Positions 34,891 through 42,939 of a stretch of 64,000 nucleotides of DNA are shown piece after piece. The stretch comes from Butyrivibrio sp. LC3010. GTDB taxonomy: Bacteria; Bacillota; Clostridia; Lachnospirales; Lachnospiraceae. Numbering within the stretch: position 1 is the first letter of the stretch; every line of letters begins with the position of its first letter. The notes under the pieces were generated by a model. That model was given only the letters and a program-made list of their open reading frames with translations. It did no database searches and was not told the origin of the DNA. The DNA is taken from NCBI RefSeq assembly GCF_000424385.1, contig NZ_KE384180.1, positions 33,088 to 97,087 on the forward strand. Direction: 5' to 3'. A program made the position numbers and the translations under genes.

Positions 34891-35433
34891 TTAAAATTGC
34901 TGATTTCTTTGTGCCAAATAGAAACGGTATAGCTTTTCTTTTGCATCATTAATATCTCTGTACATTTTTTTCTCTGTCAGAGAAAAGCCTACTCTTTCTA
35001 TCGTTTTCCAAGATGGAAGATTATCCTCACGGATAGTGGCAATTATCTCATTTTCATCATAATGCTCAAAGAAATAACAAACATATGCCTTTATTGCTTC
35101 TGAAGCGTATCCATTATTTCGAAAATCTGCTCCGATAAAATAAGTAATGCCCACTTTCTCCAAATCTTCATAAAATGTACATCCAACAGCTCCGGCAGGC
35201 AAACCTGTTATTTTATCTTCAATCACATAAGCAAGATAATTCTTTCGAGGATCGTCCTCTCGCGCCAGATTTTGTGCCTTTATAATCCAGTCATCCATCC
35301 AGTAACTGCAATCTTTGCCAAAGCCTACATCATTCAAGCTCCCATCCAAAGCCATATGAATAAACGCCTCTCCATCCGGCAGTTCTATATCTCTAATTAT
35401 CAATCTATCAGTTTCTATTACCATGTCGCTCAC
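34891..35433 (-). CDS. GNAT-family acetyltransferase, RimJ/RimL type
   Basis: A 180-aa acetyltransferase. It opens IETDRLIIRDIELPDGEAF, the typical RimJ/L start, and motif A reads FRNNGYASEAIKAYVCYFF. The GTG at 35433 follows GGGAG by six bases; an ATG three codons later is the alternative. It begins immediately after the stop of the phosphotransferase remnant, so they were probably joined by deletion. Confidence 0.84.
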   Translation of the reverse strand: MSDMVIETDRLIIRDIELPDGEAFIHMALDGSLNDVGFGKDCSYWMDDWIIKAQNLAREDDPRKNYLAYVIEDKITGLPAGAVGCTFYEDLEKVGITYFIGADFRNNGYASEAIKAYVCYFFEHYDENEIIATIREDNLPSWKTIERVGFSLTEKKMYRDINDAKEKLYRFYLAQRNQQF

Positions 35434-35607
35434 CTATAACTCCCTCATATCAAGCTCTTTCTGCTTTGTTGATAACGGAGCTTTTTGTCCTGTACCTAAG
35501 GTTATGAAATCAGCTACCGAATCACCCCAAAATCCTCGCTCAGGATCAATCCAACAGATTTTGCCGATCACTGAATTTCCTTTACCGAATGTTGTTACTT
35601 TCTTAAG
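35434..35607 (-). pseudogene. aminoglycoside-phosphotransferase-like fragment
   Basis: A minus-strand frame contains KICWIDPERGFWGDSVADFI, followed by TLGTGQKAPLSTKQKELD. It matches almost residue for residue the same region of the intact phosphotransferase at 37347-38321, so it is a fragment of a paralogue. The N-terminal kinase lobe and the C-terminus are missing. It lies between the alpha/beta hydrolase stop and a GNAT start. Confidence 0.65.
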
Positions 35608-35611
35608 TATA

Positions 35612-36487
35612 TCAATTATTTAAGGTATTGACGCTCTCTATAACTATTTCCGGTTCCGTCAGGTGAATATAATGAGTGCTTTTCTTAGCCTGGATCCATA
35701 TTGCTCTTTTCGAATACCCTAAATACTCTTTCATGATCTCCTGCCACAGTTGTTCGATCCTGGCGGCAAAAGGACGGCTGTTTCCACCAAATTCCATGTT
35801 TTCCTTAATTGCTTCCTCAGATGAATGAGTCACAAGAATGATCGGAATATCAGGATATTTTTCCTTAGATACCATATTTTTTAACGATGCACCATCGTGA
35901 GCTAACCTATACTCTTCCCTGCACGTGCGTAGATGCGTGGTATTTACAAGCGAATTAAGGATATCCTCATTTTGCTCCATGGAAAAATTGGCGTAATAAA
36001 AAGGCGGTGCCTGACACATCACTTTCTTTACAAAGCCTTTCATTCCAAGCTTAGTAAGCGTTTCTAAAAAAATAAAGTTTTTACTCTTATCTACTCCGGA
36101 TTTTTTAAACTCCTTCGCAGTTAATTCCTTCTTAAATCTATTATCTTCTGTAGTTAATGGGTCCAAAAGAATTAGTCCCTTTACCATCTCCGGACAGAGA
36201 CCACAGAACTCGCTGGCATACAGTCCTCCCTGCGAATGTCCTATTATCACCAGCTTTTCATCATGCGGGATTTCATCCAGGAGATTCATTAATTCTTTAG
36301 CAATATTCGTAGGCGTTCTTTCTTTATCACTCTTATCACTGTGATTTATCCCGGCTCTTTCATAGACAAGCACACCGTGATTCTCTCCAAGTTCTCTTGC
36401 AAGCGCTTCCCATTCAGCTATGCATGCTCCAAGGCCCATTTCTATTACGATATCTACAGTTTTACTTCCAAAAATCTTATAATTCAT
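35612..36487 (-). CDS. alpha/beta hydrolase
   Basis: A 291-aa soluble hydrolase without signal peptide. The nucleophile elbow is GHSQGGLYASE; VYERAGINHSD lies before it, and an acid residue is expected near ILVTHSSEEAI, with a C-terminal His in KSTHYIHLTEP. It belongs to the large group of lipases, haloperoxidases and esterases. A direct-repeat element precedes it by 40 bp. Substrate unknown. Confidence 0.83.
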   Translation of the reverse strand: MNYKIFGSKTVDIVIEMGLGACIAEWEALARELGENHGVLVYERAGINHSDKSDKERTPTNIAKELMNLLDEIPHDEKLVIIGHSQGGLYASEFCGLCPEMVKGLILLDPLTTEDNRFKKELTAKEFKKSGVDKSKNFIFLETLTKLGMKGFVKKVMCQAPPFYYANFSMEQNEDILNSLVNTTHLRTCREEYRLAHDGASLKNMVSKEKYPDIPIILVTHSSEEAIKENMEFGGNSRPFAARIEQLWQEIMKEYLGYSKRAIWIQAKKSTHYIHLTEPEIVIESVNTLNN

Positions 36488-36526
36488 GATAGCATTCCCC
36501 TTTCCGATTCATCCTATCATCCTCAA

Positions 36527-36575
36527 AATAAAACAGACCCAAATACACTTATTTGAGCCTGTTCTGCACTTATAA
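36527..36575 (-). repeat. 21-bp direct-repeat promoter element, copy 6
   Basis: Units start at 36545 (ACACTTATT) and 36566 (GCACTTATA). The AACAGACC/GAGCCTGTT hairpin is imperfect. TAGGAT lies 29 bp beyond the proximal unit, before the alpha/beta hydrolase at 36487. Confidence 0.65.
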
Positions 36576-36681
36576 TAATTCATTTCAATGGAAAACAAAT
36601 ATCTATCTCCATATATCCGTCTTCCCTTATGCCCCACGCAGAAGACTTGCCTAATGCATTTCTCCCACCATTCTCAGTACT

Positions 36682-37170
36682 TTACCTGCACTCTGCAAGT
36701 GTTAATACATCACAGCCCTTTTTGGCATAATAATCATACATCTCAGGCAACTTCTTCAGATCATAGCTTGTCACACAATCAGATATTACATGCACTTTGT
36801 ATCCGCATTTTGCAAGGTTATAGCTTGTAGATTTCACACACCCCGTTGCATCAGCTCCAGCGATATAGAACTCTTTTATTTCATTATTTTCAATAAAGTT
36901 CGAAAACGCCTCACAGGTGAGTGCACTTGCTTTTGATTTTTCAAAAATATTCTCTGATACTACATTTAATTCCGGGACCAGCTCAGCTCCCTTGCTGCCG
37001 GGTTTAAAGGTTCTTGTTTTCTCAGACAGATTAAAATGTTTTATATAGATTACGCGCATGTCATTTTCTGATGCCCAGTCAATAGCTGTATTTACACGCT
37101 CTACGATCAGTTTGTAGTTCTTCGTGATGTCGTTCTGAAGGTCTATAACAACCAATGCCTTGTTTTCCAT
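36682..37170 (-). CDS. isochorismatase-family cysteine hydrolase
   Basis: A 162-aa hydrolase of the isochorismatase/nicotinamidase superfamily. The triad is visible: Asp in VVIDLQNDI, Lys in VIYIKHFN and Cys in GADATGCVKST. The cis-peptide region and C-terminal DVLTLAECR fit. Substrate could be nicotinamide or another amide; not predictable. It is headed by direct-repeat element copy 7 and transcribed alone. Confidence 0.86.
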   Translation of the reverse strand: MENKALVVIDLQNDITKNYKLIVERVNTAIDWASENDMRVIYIKHFNLSEKTRTFKPGSKGAELVPELNVVSENIFEKSKASALTCEAFSNFIENNEIKEFYIAGADATGCVKSTSYNLAKCGYKVHVISDCVTSYDLKKLPEMYDYYAKKGCDVLTLAECR

Positions 37171-37229
37171 ATTTGATCTCCTTTATTCTCGGGCTTTGTT
37201 ATGTTTACAGCATAACAGTCCGGAAGCGT

Positions 37230-37276
37230 TAAACTGTCTGTTTCACTGATTTGCATAAGTTTTACACTGATTTTTG
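37230..37276 (-). repeat. 21-bp direct-repeat promoter element, copy 7
   Basis: Units start at 37243 (TCACTGATT) and 37264 (ACACTGATT). The hairpin is nearly lost but the 21-bp spacing is exact. TATGCT lies 29 bp beyond the proximal unit, before the isochorismatase-like gene. Confidence 0.65.
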
Positions 37277-37346
37277 AGTAACAAAAAACACTGCAGGTCA
37301 CAACCTGCAGCGTTCATCGTCTCTCATACTCATACCCGATCCATAG

Positions 37347-38321
37347 TTAAAGTATATCAAAAGCCATGTCATACATTTCTCTTGCATCATTGGTATTTCT
37401 TATATAGTTTGGCTCGTCCGGCTCATATCTTACATATTTTTCTACTTCTTCAATAAGGGCCAGGTAACAAACCGCTAATGCATATCTAACTTCAGTCTCT
37501 TTAGAAAGAATTATCCTTTCTGTTGCAGTCTCGTTGTAAATATCCAGCTCTTTCTGTTTGGCTGAAAGTGGTGCTTTTTGTCCTGCACCCAGAGTAATAA
37601 AATCAGCTACCGGATCACCCCAAAACCCTCGCTCAGGATCAATCCAGCAGATCTTGCCATCATGATAAAGGACATTACTGTCCCACAGATCAAAATTCAC
37701 CATTCGGCAAGGTACATTCCGGAGGAACCCAGCATGTTTATCAATATATGAGATAAACTTCTCCCCATCAGGGGTCTCGTATCCAAGAGCCTTACAATCC
37801 TTAACAAGATTACCCGCCATGGACTTTAGCGCATCATACCATGTATCGTGAAGTCCGGATTGTATGTAGCCAAATCTGTCATTTTTGATCCTGTGTATCT
37901 TGGCAAGCATTTCTATTTTCTGCTTCTGAACGTTTTCATATTCATGATCCGAAAAATTCACAGCCCACAAAGGCTCTCCTTCCATCATCTGCATGATGAA
38001 GCAGTTACTCTTTACGATGCTTTTTGAAAAATCAGACACATATACTTCCGGGCAAAGAATATCTGTGTTTTCATGCATTTTCTCATACCAGAACACTTCT
38101 GATCCCATCATGTTTTTCTCATATGAAAGAACCGTAGCACCCTCCGGAGGAGCTATCTTGAGGGCAAAGCTCTTTCCATCATCAAGCATTACCTTATATG
38201 CAGAATTGAACTCTCCATTGCCAAGTGGTGCTATATCTGACACATTCCCAAGTTTATGGAATGCGAAAAGCTCCTTTATTTCTTCTAGAGTTGCTTCATA
38301 TTTCGTTTTACTCTTGATCAT
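37347..38321 (-). CDS. aminoglycoside phosphotransferase-family kinase
   Basis: A 324-aa protein of the APH/choline kinase fold. The N-lobe has the ATP-binding FALKIAPPEG; the catalytic region reads MVNFDLWDSNVL (in place of HGDLxxxN) and the metal-binding CWIDPERGFWGDPVADF. The His of the usual HGD is Asn-Phe here, so it may be an atypical kinase for aminoglycosides or another small alcohol. It shares one base with the upstream GNAT gene, forming an operon with AAC(3) further upstream. A fragment of a paralogue lies at 35434. Confidence 0.82.
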   Translation of the reverse strand: MIKSKTKYEATLEEIKELFAFHKLGNVSDIAPLGNGEFNSAYKVMLDDGKSFALKIAPPEGATVLSYEKNMMGSEVFWYEKMHENTDILCPEVYVSDFSKSIVKSNCFIMQMMEGEPLWAVNFSDHEYENVQKQKIEMLAKIHRIKNDRFGYIQSGLHDTWYDALKSMAGNLVKDCKALGYETPDGEKFISYIDKHAGFLRNVPCRMVNFDLWDSNVLYHDGKICWIDPERGFWGDPVADFITLGAGQKAPLSAKQKELDIYNETATERIILSKETEVRYALAVCYLALIEEVEKYVRYEPDEPNYIRNTNDAREMYDMAFDIL

Positions 38322-38848
38322 TATTCAGCCCTTTCTTTTTCCCACTCTGTACGCGTAATAGCATATGCATAAGATATTTCATTCTTGGGATCAGGATATT
38401 CCTTCACTTTTTTCATGCCATTGGCCATAGCCGTTGAGTAGGAGCCGATATTTGTGTACTTCATATAAGAGTAAATCTTCTCATAATCTGTATTCTCAAA
38501 TGCCCAGTCTCTGCATGCGCGCGCAGCTTCTTTTGCAAATCCCTGTCTCCAGAATTTCTTGTTAATGTGGTAGCCTATTTCAGGTAGCAATTCTCCGTCA
38601 ATATTCTGGATAGTAATGCCACAATCGCCTATGAATTCCCCTGTATTTTTAAGTGTGACTGCCCATAATCCGAACCCATAAGTTTTATAATTATCAAGAT
38701 TCCAGGTTATCCATCCCATAGTTTTCTCTCTGTCAAACGGGGCCGGATAATGCTGCATAGTCTCAGGATCGGATAATATTTCATATAAGGCATCAAAGTC
38801 ATCTACTGTGAATTCTCTGAGGATTAATCTCTCTGTTTCTATTTTCAT
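38321..38848 (-). CDS. GNAT-family acetyltransferase, RimJ/RimL type
   Basis: A 175-aa acetyltransferase. I start at MKIETERLILREFTVDD because GGGAGG lies seven bases before it. Motif A is FWRQGFAKEAARACRDWAF, after EIGYHINKK. It overlaps the phosphotransferase start by one base. The neighbouring AAC(3) and phosphotransferase make an antibiotic-modifying role possible but unproven. Confidence 0.86.
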   Translation of the reverse strand: MKIETERLILREFTVDDFDALYEILSDPETMQHYPAPFDREKTMGWITWNLDNYKTYGFGLWAVTLKNTGEFIGDCGITIQNIDGELLPEIGYHINKKFWRQGFAKEAARACRDWAFENTDYEKIYSYMKYTNIGSYSTAMANGMKKVKEYPDPKNEISYAYAITRTEWEKERAE

Positions 38849-38871
38849 AGTAACCTCCCGGATCATTCATA

Positions 38872-39116
38872 CTAATCAATTATTTTATTTGGCCATTTAC
38901 AGATTCCCTTGGTGCAGAATATAATTCTCCTGAATTCCAGCTGGAATCCTCCATCTTTTCACGATAGACATCTATCTGCATGCCAATCCCTGAAAAGATG
39001 ATCTGCTTAAATACGCCAAAAGAAGCGGCGCAGATAAGGTGAGCACCCTCATGAACCACATAATACGTAACTATTGCAACTACTATGCCTATATATTGTC
39101 TGAACCGTTTATTCAT
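38872..39116 (-). pseudogene. chimeric remnant: HEXXH membrane protein fused to tail of Cys-rich protein
   Basis: The first ~55 codons (from 39116) repeat the N-terminus of the HEXXH protein at 32401: RQYIGIVVAIVTYYVVHEG then GIGMQIDVYREKMED. The sequence then changes, and in another frame the last codons read GICKWPNKIID, the exact type of C-terminus seen in the 68-aa Cys-rich protein at 41436. A deletion has joined two genes that each have an intact paralogue nearby. The start overlaps the AAC(3) stop by eight bases. Confidence 0.65.
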
Positions 39117-39852
39117 TTTTCATACCCCATAGACCGTAAGGATCTTGTCTTAATTCATTTTCATATAAAGAAACTACAGACCATATATCAAAAAACATTG
39201 CCTTGCAGTCACCGATAAAGCTTTCTCTGATAAGTCCATTTTCATAAGCCATATCCTGTATTTTGTACCATGCCTTTACAGGTGGATGCCCTGCTTCCAT
39301 AAACCACTCCCCCGGGGGATATATTCGATTTATCTCCTCATTGGGTTCAAACCTCTTATTGATATCCTCAGGTGTGATACTTTCCACGTAATGCATCGCT
39401 GTCAATTTATATATATCAACTCCCAGCAAAAGAGCCTTTCCTCCATTGTGGATTGGATAATCGAGGCCGCTTTCCACCGCCTTTTTTCCGTGCTTTCCCC
39501 AACCGGAAGTGCTGATCGTATCTGTTCCCGTATAGGTGTCTGGCATTTTCCTGAATGTATCAGCAATTATTCCCATGGCTGTCCTGTCTGCATCAGCTGG
39601 AAGTACTTTTATTTTCACCGTAACACCAAGCTTTTTATCTTCCTCAGATAGCGGCAGTTCTGGGCTTAGGCGTAGTGCAGGCATGAAAATACTGCCCTCT
39701 GTTGTAACAAGCTCTTTTAACGTATCTATCACTGTTTCTGCACCACCCTCTAGTTCGCCGAAACTGCTTAGTGAAGAATGTACCTCCAAGGTCATCCCAT
39801 TTTCTATCCCAAGTGCTTTTAGTGATTCTTTTAGTTCCTTCTTCGTAACCAT
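39109..39852 (-). CDS. AAC(3)-like aminoglycoside N-acetyltransferase
   Basis: A 247-aa antibiotic acetyltransferase of the AAC(3)/YokD family (Antibiotic_NAT fold). Landmarks are LEVHSSLSSFGELEGGAETV near the start, SIFMPALRLSPE, and HNGGKALLLGVDIYKLTAMH in the middle. Acetyl-CoA would donate to an aminoglycoside amine or another substrate. It heads a likely operon with a GNAT and a phosphotransferase-like kinase, under direct-repeat element copy 8. Resistance is inferred. Confidence 0.86.
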   Translation of the reverse strand: MVTKKELKESLKALGIENGMTLEVHSSLSSFGELEGGAETVIDTLKELVTTEGSIFMPALRLSPELPLSEEDKKLGVTVKIKVLPADADRTAMGIIADTFRKMPDTYTGTDTISTSGWGKHGKKAVESGLDYPIHNGGKALLLGVDIYKLTAMHYVESITPEDINKRFEPNEEINRIYPPGEWFMEAGHPPVKAWYKIQDMAYENGLIRESFIGDCKAMFFDIWSVVSLYENELRQDPYGLWGMKNE

Positions 39853-39892
39853 AATCAGTTTCTCCCTTTCACAATACTATTATCCCCCAAAA

Positions 39893-39944
39893 ATAAAACA
39901 GACCACCCCAGTTTCACTGATTTAGGTCTGTTTTACACTTATTC
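39893..39944 (-). repeat. 21-bp direct-repeat promoter element, copy 8
   Basis: Units start at 39914 (TCACTGATT) and 39935 (ACACTTATT). GATAAT (39884-39879) lies 30 bp beyond the proximal unit, the best -10 among the copies. It lies just after the kinase stop (39946) and 40 bp before the AAC(3)-like gene. Confidence 0.72.
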
Positions 39945-39945
39945 T

Positions 39946-41280
39946 TTAATTTATCAGCATCCTGACCTTAAAAGTCTTCTCTTCTGCTATATATCTAATC
40001 TCGCTATCTGTCTGATTAATAAAGTTAAGAACACTTCTAGTTCCTATTCCATGCTCTTCCTCAGTATTAAACGGATGTCCTTCCTCATCCAGCTTTACTT
40101 CCTCAGCGCATGAGTTCGTGATTTCAAACAGAAGCTGACTTTTATACCTTGCCGTGATGTCAATCCGTCTCTCACTCTCAGGAACTTTTTCGCAAGCATG
40201 GATAGCATTCTCTATAAGGTTACTGATCACTATGGCAAGCTGCATCTCATCCACATTCAGATTTGCAGGGATATTAGCAGATATATTTACCTTTATATTC
40301 TCTTTTTCGGCCATAGACAGGTAATGTGTGATTGCCGCATTAAGTGTAGTATTCTCGCAATATCTTTTTACAGAGTGGGGTTCCTGTTTGAGCCTCTCAT
40401 TAAGGCAATCCAGGGCTTCCTGCGTCTTGCCATCCTGTAAAAGAGTTTGAAGAAGAGCCTCAAAATGTCTTCTGTCATGACGCATGGCTCTGTCCTGCTG
40501 CATGATGCTCTCAGAAATAGCAAGTCGTTCCCTCATGGCTTTGGTTGCAATCTCCATAATAACCGCATCTGATTGAAGCTTTAACTCATTTTGCCTTGCT
40601 TCCATCTCCATTTTCATGAGTCTTGTGTGTTTTTCAAGAAATCCAAAGACAAGTATGTTAATAGCTACAAGAACCACCATAAGTTCAGTATATTGGGAAA
40701 GGTTATATTCCTCTCCTCTAAGATATCTGTTGCCATCAAGAACCAAAATAATGATAGTAGCGATTGGCAGCACAACATATGGAAGCATTTCCTTATCAAG
40801 CCTCTTGTCCTTGTCCTTATCCTTATTTCCGAAAAGACAGATGACTCTGACCACAATAATCTGCAAAGACAAGATAATTCCATAGCTCTGAGGAGTCATA
40901 AAGTCATAGTTTATCTTAACCATATCCATACTCTGAACGCCTTGAACATAAATCGTGATGAATACTTCAATTGCGCTCTGGGCAGCAAAATAGAAAATGA
41001 AATATATTATGCCTCGAATATTATTAACTTTATAGCAAATGAATAATGGAATGAGGAATGCCAGGTATGATGCTATCAGATTTATATAAATCACTCCCAG
41101 CGTATTGGCGTAAAAGAAAGACAGCACAGTTAATGCATATATCATAAATACGAGAATCCTATGCTTCTTAAAGAATTCTCGCATCACGTAAAAACTCAAA
41201 TGTATGGCATAGTACACAAAAAGAGCTACTATATCCCCTAATAGCAGCAATGTATATGGATTGGACAAAAGGTCAGCCAT
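39946..41280 (-). CDS. AgrC-like GHKL sensor histidine kinase
   Basis: A 444-aa membrane kinase. Six to seven N-terminal helices (to residue ~220) form the sensor, followed by a coiled linker (MKMEMEARQNELKLQ), the phospho-His region RAMRHDRRHFEALLQ, the N-box NLIENAIHACEK and G-box HGIGTRSV. This is the HPK10/AgrC architecture that senses peptides. GGGGGG lies before the ATG. It closes an operon with a LytTR regulator and a Cys-rich small protein. A C-terminal paralogue fragment lies at 29724. Confidence 0.88.
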   Translation of the reverse strand: MADLLSNPYTLLLLGDIVALFVYYAIHLSFYVMREFFKKHRILVFMIYALTVLSFFYANTLGVIYINLIASYLAFLIPLFICYKVNNIRGIIYFIFYFAAQSAIEVFITIYVQGVQSMDMVKINYDFMTPQSYGIILSLQIIVVRVICLFGNKDKDKDKRLDKEMLPYVVLPIATIIILVLDGNRYLRGEEYNLSQYTELMVVLVAINILVFGFLEKHTRLMKMEMEARQNELKLQSDAVIMEIATKAMRERLAISESIMQQDRAMRHDRRHFEALLQTLLQDGKTQEALDCLNERLKQEPHSVKRYCENTTLNAAITHYLSMAEKENIKVNISANIPANLNVDEMQLAIVISNLIENAIHACEKVPESERRIDITARYKSQLLFEITNSCAEEVKLDEEGHPFNTEEEHGIGTRSVLNFINQTDSEIRYIAEEKTFKVRMLIN

Positions 41281-41358
41281 AACTAATCCCCCCTTGATAC
41301 TATGTATTTCTAAATTATTATAGCATCGTTAATTTTTCCGGTCTTTCATAATACCATT

Positions 41359-41421
41359 TCAAGTTCCAGGCAGTCCTCCTATTATGCCTATAATTCCAAG
41401 CACTGGTGTTATAAAAATCAT
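41359..41421 (-). other. possible 20-codon peptide gene
   Basis: Between the Cys-rich protein and the kinase a short frame encodes the hydrophobic peptide MIFITPVLGIIGIIGGLPGT. The ribosome binding site is weak (GGAAATGAAAA). AgrC-type kinases often have a peptide gene beside them, which is why I list it. It lacks an AgrD-like Cys and acidic tail, and no AgrB is present. Confidence 0.2.
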
Positions 41422-41435
41422 TTTTCATTTCCATC

Positions 41436-41642
41436 TTAATCAATAATTTTTTTTGGCCATTTGCAGATGCCTACCTCAAGTGCCCTTTCTTCTTTAAGAT
41501 GAAAATCTGCATATTTACAATACCAGCAGCCTTTTATACTTGGAATAGCATCCTCTCTTGGTGTGTATGCCGGGCAGATATCTTCTGGCCACACACTTCC
41601 ATCTCTCTTGGGAATATCATAATTGTTTGCTTTGTTATCCAT
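41436..41642 (-). CDS. small Cys-rich protein of the two-component operon
   Basis: A 68-aa soluble protein with four conserved-looking cysteines: DICPAY, CWYCKYADF and GICKWPKK. The spacing suggests a zinc or iron-sulfur site. AAGGAG lies before the ATG. It sits between the LytTR regulator and the kinase. The tail of a paralogue survives at 38872. I do not know the function; a regulatory partner of the kinase is conceivable. Confidence 0.65.
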   Translation of the reverse strand: MDNKANNYDIPKRDGSVWPEDICPAYTPREDAIPSIKGCWYCKYADFHLKEERALEVGICKWPKKIID

Positions 41643-41733
41643 TAAAAGTAACTCTCCTTATAATGAACTTCCGCTCTCGCATTCGCTCGCCGGAAGACGC
41701 GCGAACCAAGCTCAAAAGTACTTCGCTAGGTTC

Positions 41734-42483
41734 TTACAGCCTAAAGTCCATGTAACTATCCATAACTTCAGAATATCTACTCTTTGTAACAGGTATCTGT
41801 TCCCCACCTCGAAGCGTAATATCTATCTTAGTCAATTTATCAATTGCTGCTATGTTCACAGCTATAGATTCATGGCATCTTACAAAATCTTTTCCGGAAT
41901 GATTTTCTGAAAGATATTCTGCAAATCCTATTCTCAGGGTTGGGGTTGATATGATCTCACCATTATCCATATGGTATGAAACCACATGATTACGATATTC
42001 TATATAAAGAATGTCACTAAGGTGCAGGGTCTGCATACCACCCTTTATCTTTATACAGACGCTTTTATCACTACCGATATCCACGCGGGAAATAGCAAGA
42101 TCAAGAGTTGAAAAGAACTTTTCCTTTTCAATTGGCTTCAAAATATAATTTATAGGATTTACATCAAAAGACTCCAGCGCATATGAGCTCTCAGAAGTTG
42201 CAAAAATAATCTGGGCATCGGGCTGATTCCACCTAAGTTCCCTGGCAGCCTGTATTCCTGTAACCATTGGCATAACTATATCCAGAATGTAAATATGAGG
42301 TCTGTAATGCTCGCACTCCTCTATAAGTGTGTCAGGATGATCAAATATTCTGACCTGAGCTTTTATAGAGTTTTTCTTCAAGTAATCCTGAAGAAGAACA
42401 TGTACCTTTTCCCGATCAGACTTGTCATCATCACATATAGCAATACGTAATTCAGAACCCTCAATAAAGTCCTTGTTTTCCAT
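41734..42483 (-). CDS. LytTR-family response regulator
   Basis: An AgrA-like response regulator of 249 aa. The receiver domain has acidic pocket CDDDKSDR, phospho-Asp in YILDIVMP, and a C-terminal LytTR DNA-binding domain (ILYIEYRNHVVSYH, then CHESIAVNIAAIDK). I start at the second Met (MENKDFIEG) because AGGGGG lies just before it. It is followed by a Cys-rich protein and its probable kinase. LytTR proteins bind pairs of 9-bp repeats about 12 bp apart, the same geometry as the repeat elements in this island. Confidence 0.88.
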   Translation of the reverse strand: MENKDFIEGSELRIAICDDDKSDREKVHVLLQDYLKKNSIKAQVRIFDHPDTLIEECEHYRPHIYILDIVMPMVTGIQAARELRWNQPDAQIIFATSESSYALESFDVNPINYILKPIEKEKFFSTLDLAISRVDIGSDKSVCIKIKGGMQTLHLSDILYIEYRNHVVSYHMDNGEIISTPTLRIGFAEYLSENHSGKDFVRCHESIAVNIAAIDKLTKIDITLRGGEQIPVTKSRYSEVMDSYMDFRL

Positions 42484-42619
42484 AAATCCCCCTGTCATAG
42501 CGCGATTATCTTTAACTACAACACATTATATCAAAGTCCTGAGTTTATTTACCCTCAAGTCCGCAGAATGCGATATAATCCGTCATGGCCAATCTCCTTT
42601 TCCTAATATGTTTTTCTCT

Positions 42620-42638
42620 TCCTGTTTTACGCTGATTC
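42620..42638 (-). repeat. half copy of the direct-repeat unit before the response regulator
   Basis: One good unit (TGTTTTACGCTGATT on the plus strand, unit start 42629) lies 140 bp before the response-regulator start, without a clear partner 21 bp away. It overlaps the stop of the 52-aa gene. Confidence 0.35.
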
Positions 42639-42795
42639 ACCCCCAAAATACTACTTTATATGTGGGGATGCTAACCGGCTGAAGAGGCAATACACCTGAA
42701 TGTCTCTCAACCGTGTATCCCTGCTCTATCAAGGAATCTGCCCGTCTGTCCATTTCTCTTTCGCTATTACATATAATTTCATGTTTTCTATTCAT
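42637..42795 (-). CDS. small conserved-type protein, 52 aa
   Basis: From the ATG at 42795 with AAGGAG eight bases upstream: MNRKHEIICNSEREMD, then SLIEQGYTVERHSG and a C-terminus SIPTYKVVFWG. The composition and good ribosome binding site suggest a real small protein, perhaps with an alpha-beta fold. It lies immediately upstream of the response-regulator gene and downstream of repeat copy 9, so it may be the first gene of the two-component operon. Function unknown. Confidence 0.6.
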   Translation of the reverse strand: MNRKHEIICNSEREMDRRADSLIEQGYTVERHSGVLPLQPVSIPTYKVVFWG

Positions 42796-42871
42796 TTTCT
42801 TACTCCTTTCAATAACCATACCAAAGCTTTACTTGATGCCACTCCCCTTTCACACCCTAATCTATCACAAT

Positions 42872-42922
42872 AAAAAACAGCCCCTATCAGTTACACTGAT
42901 AAAGGTCTGTTTTTCACTTACT
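42872..42922 (-). repeat. 21-bp direct-repeat promoter element, copy 9
   Basis: Units start at 42893 (ACACTGATA) and 42914 (TCACTTACT). The AACAG..GGTCTGTT hairpin is present. TAGATT/GATAGA lies 27-29 bp beyond. It stands before the 52-aa gene and the LytTR/kinase operon. Confidence 0.7.
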
Positions 42923-42939
42923 TTAATATATTTTGCAGA

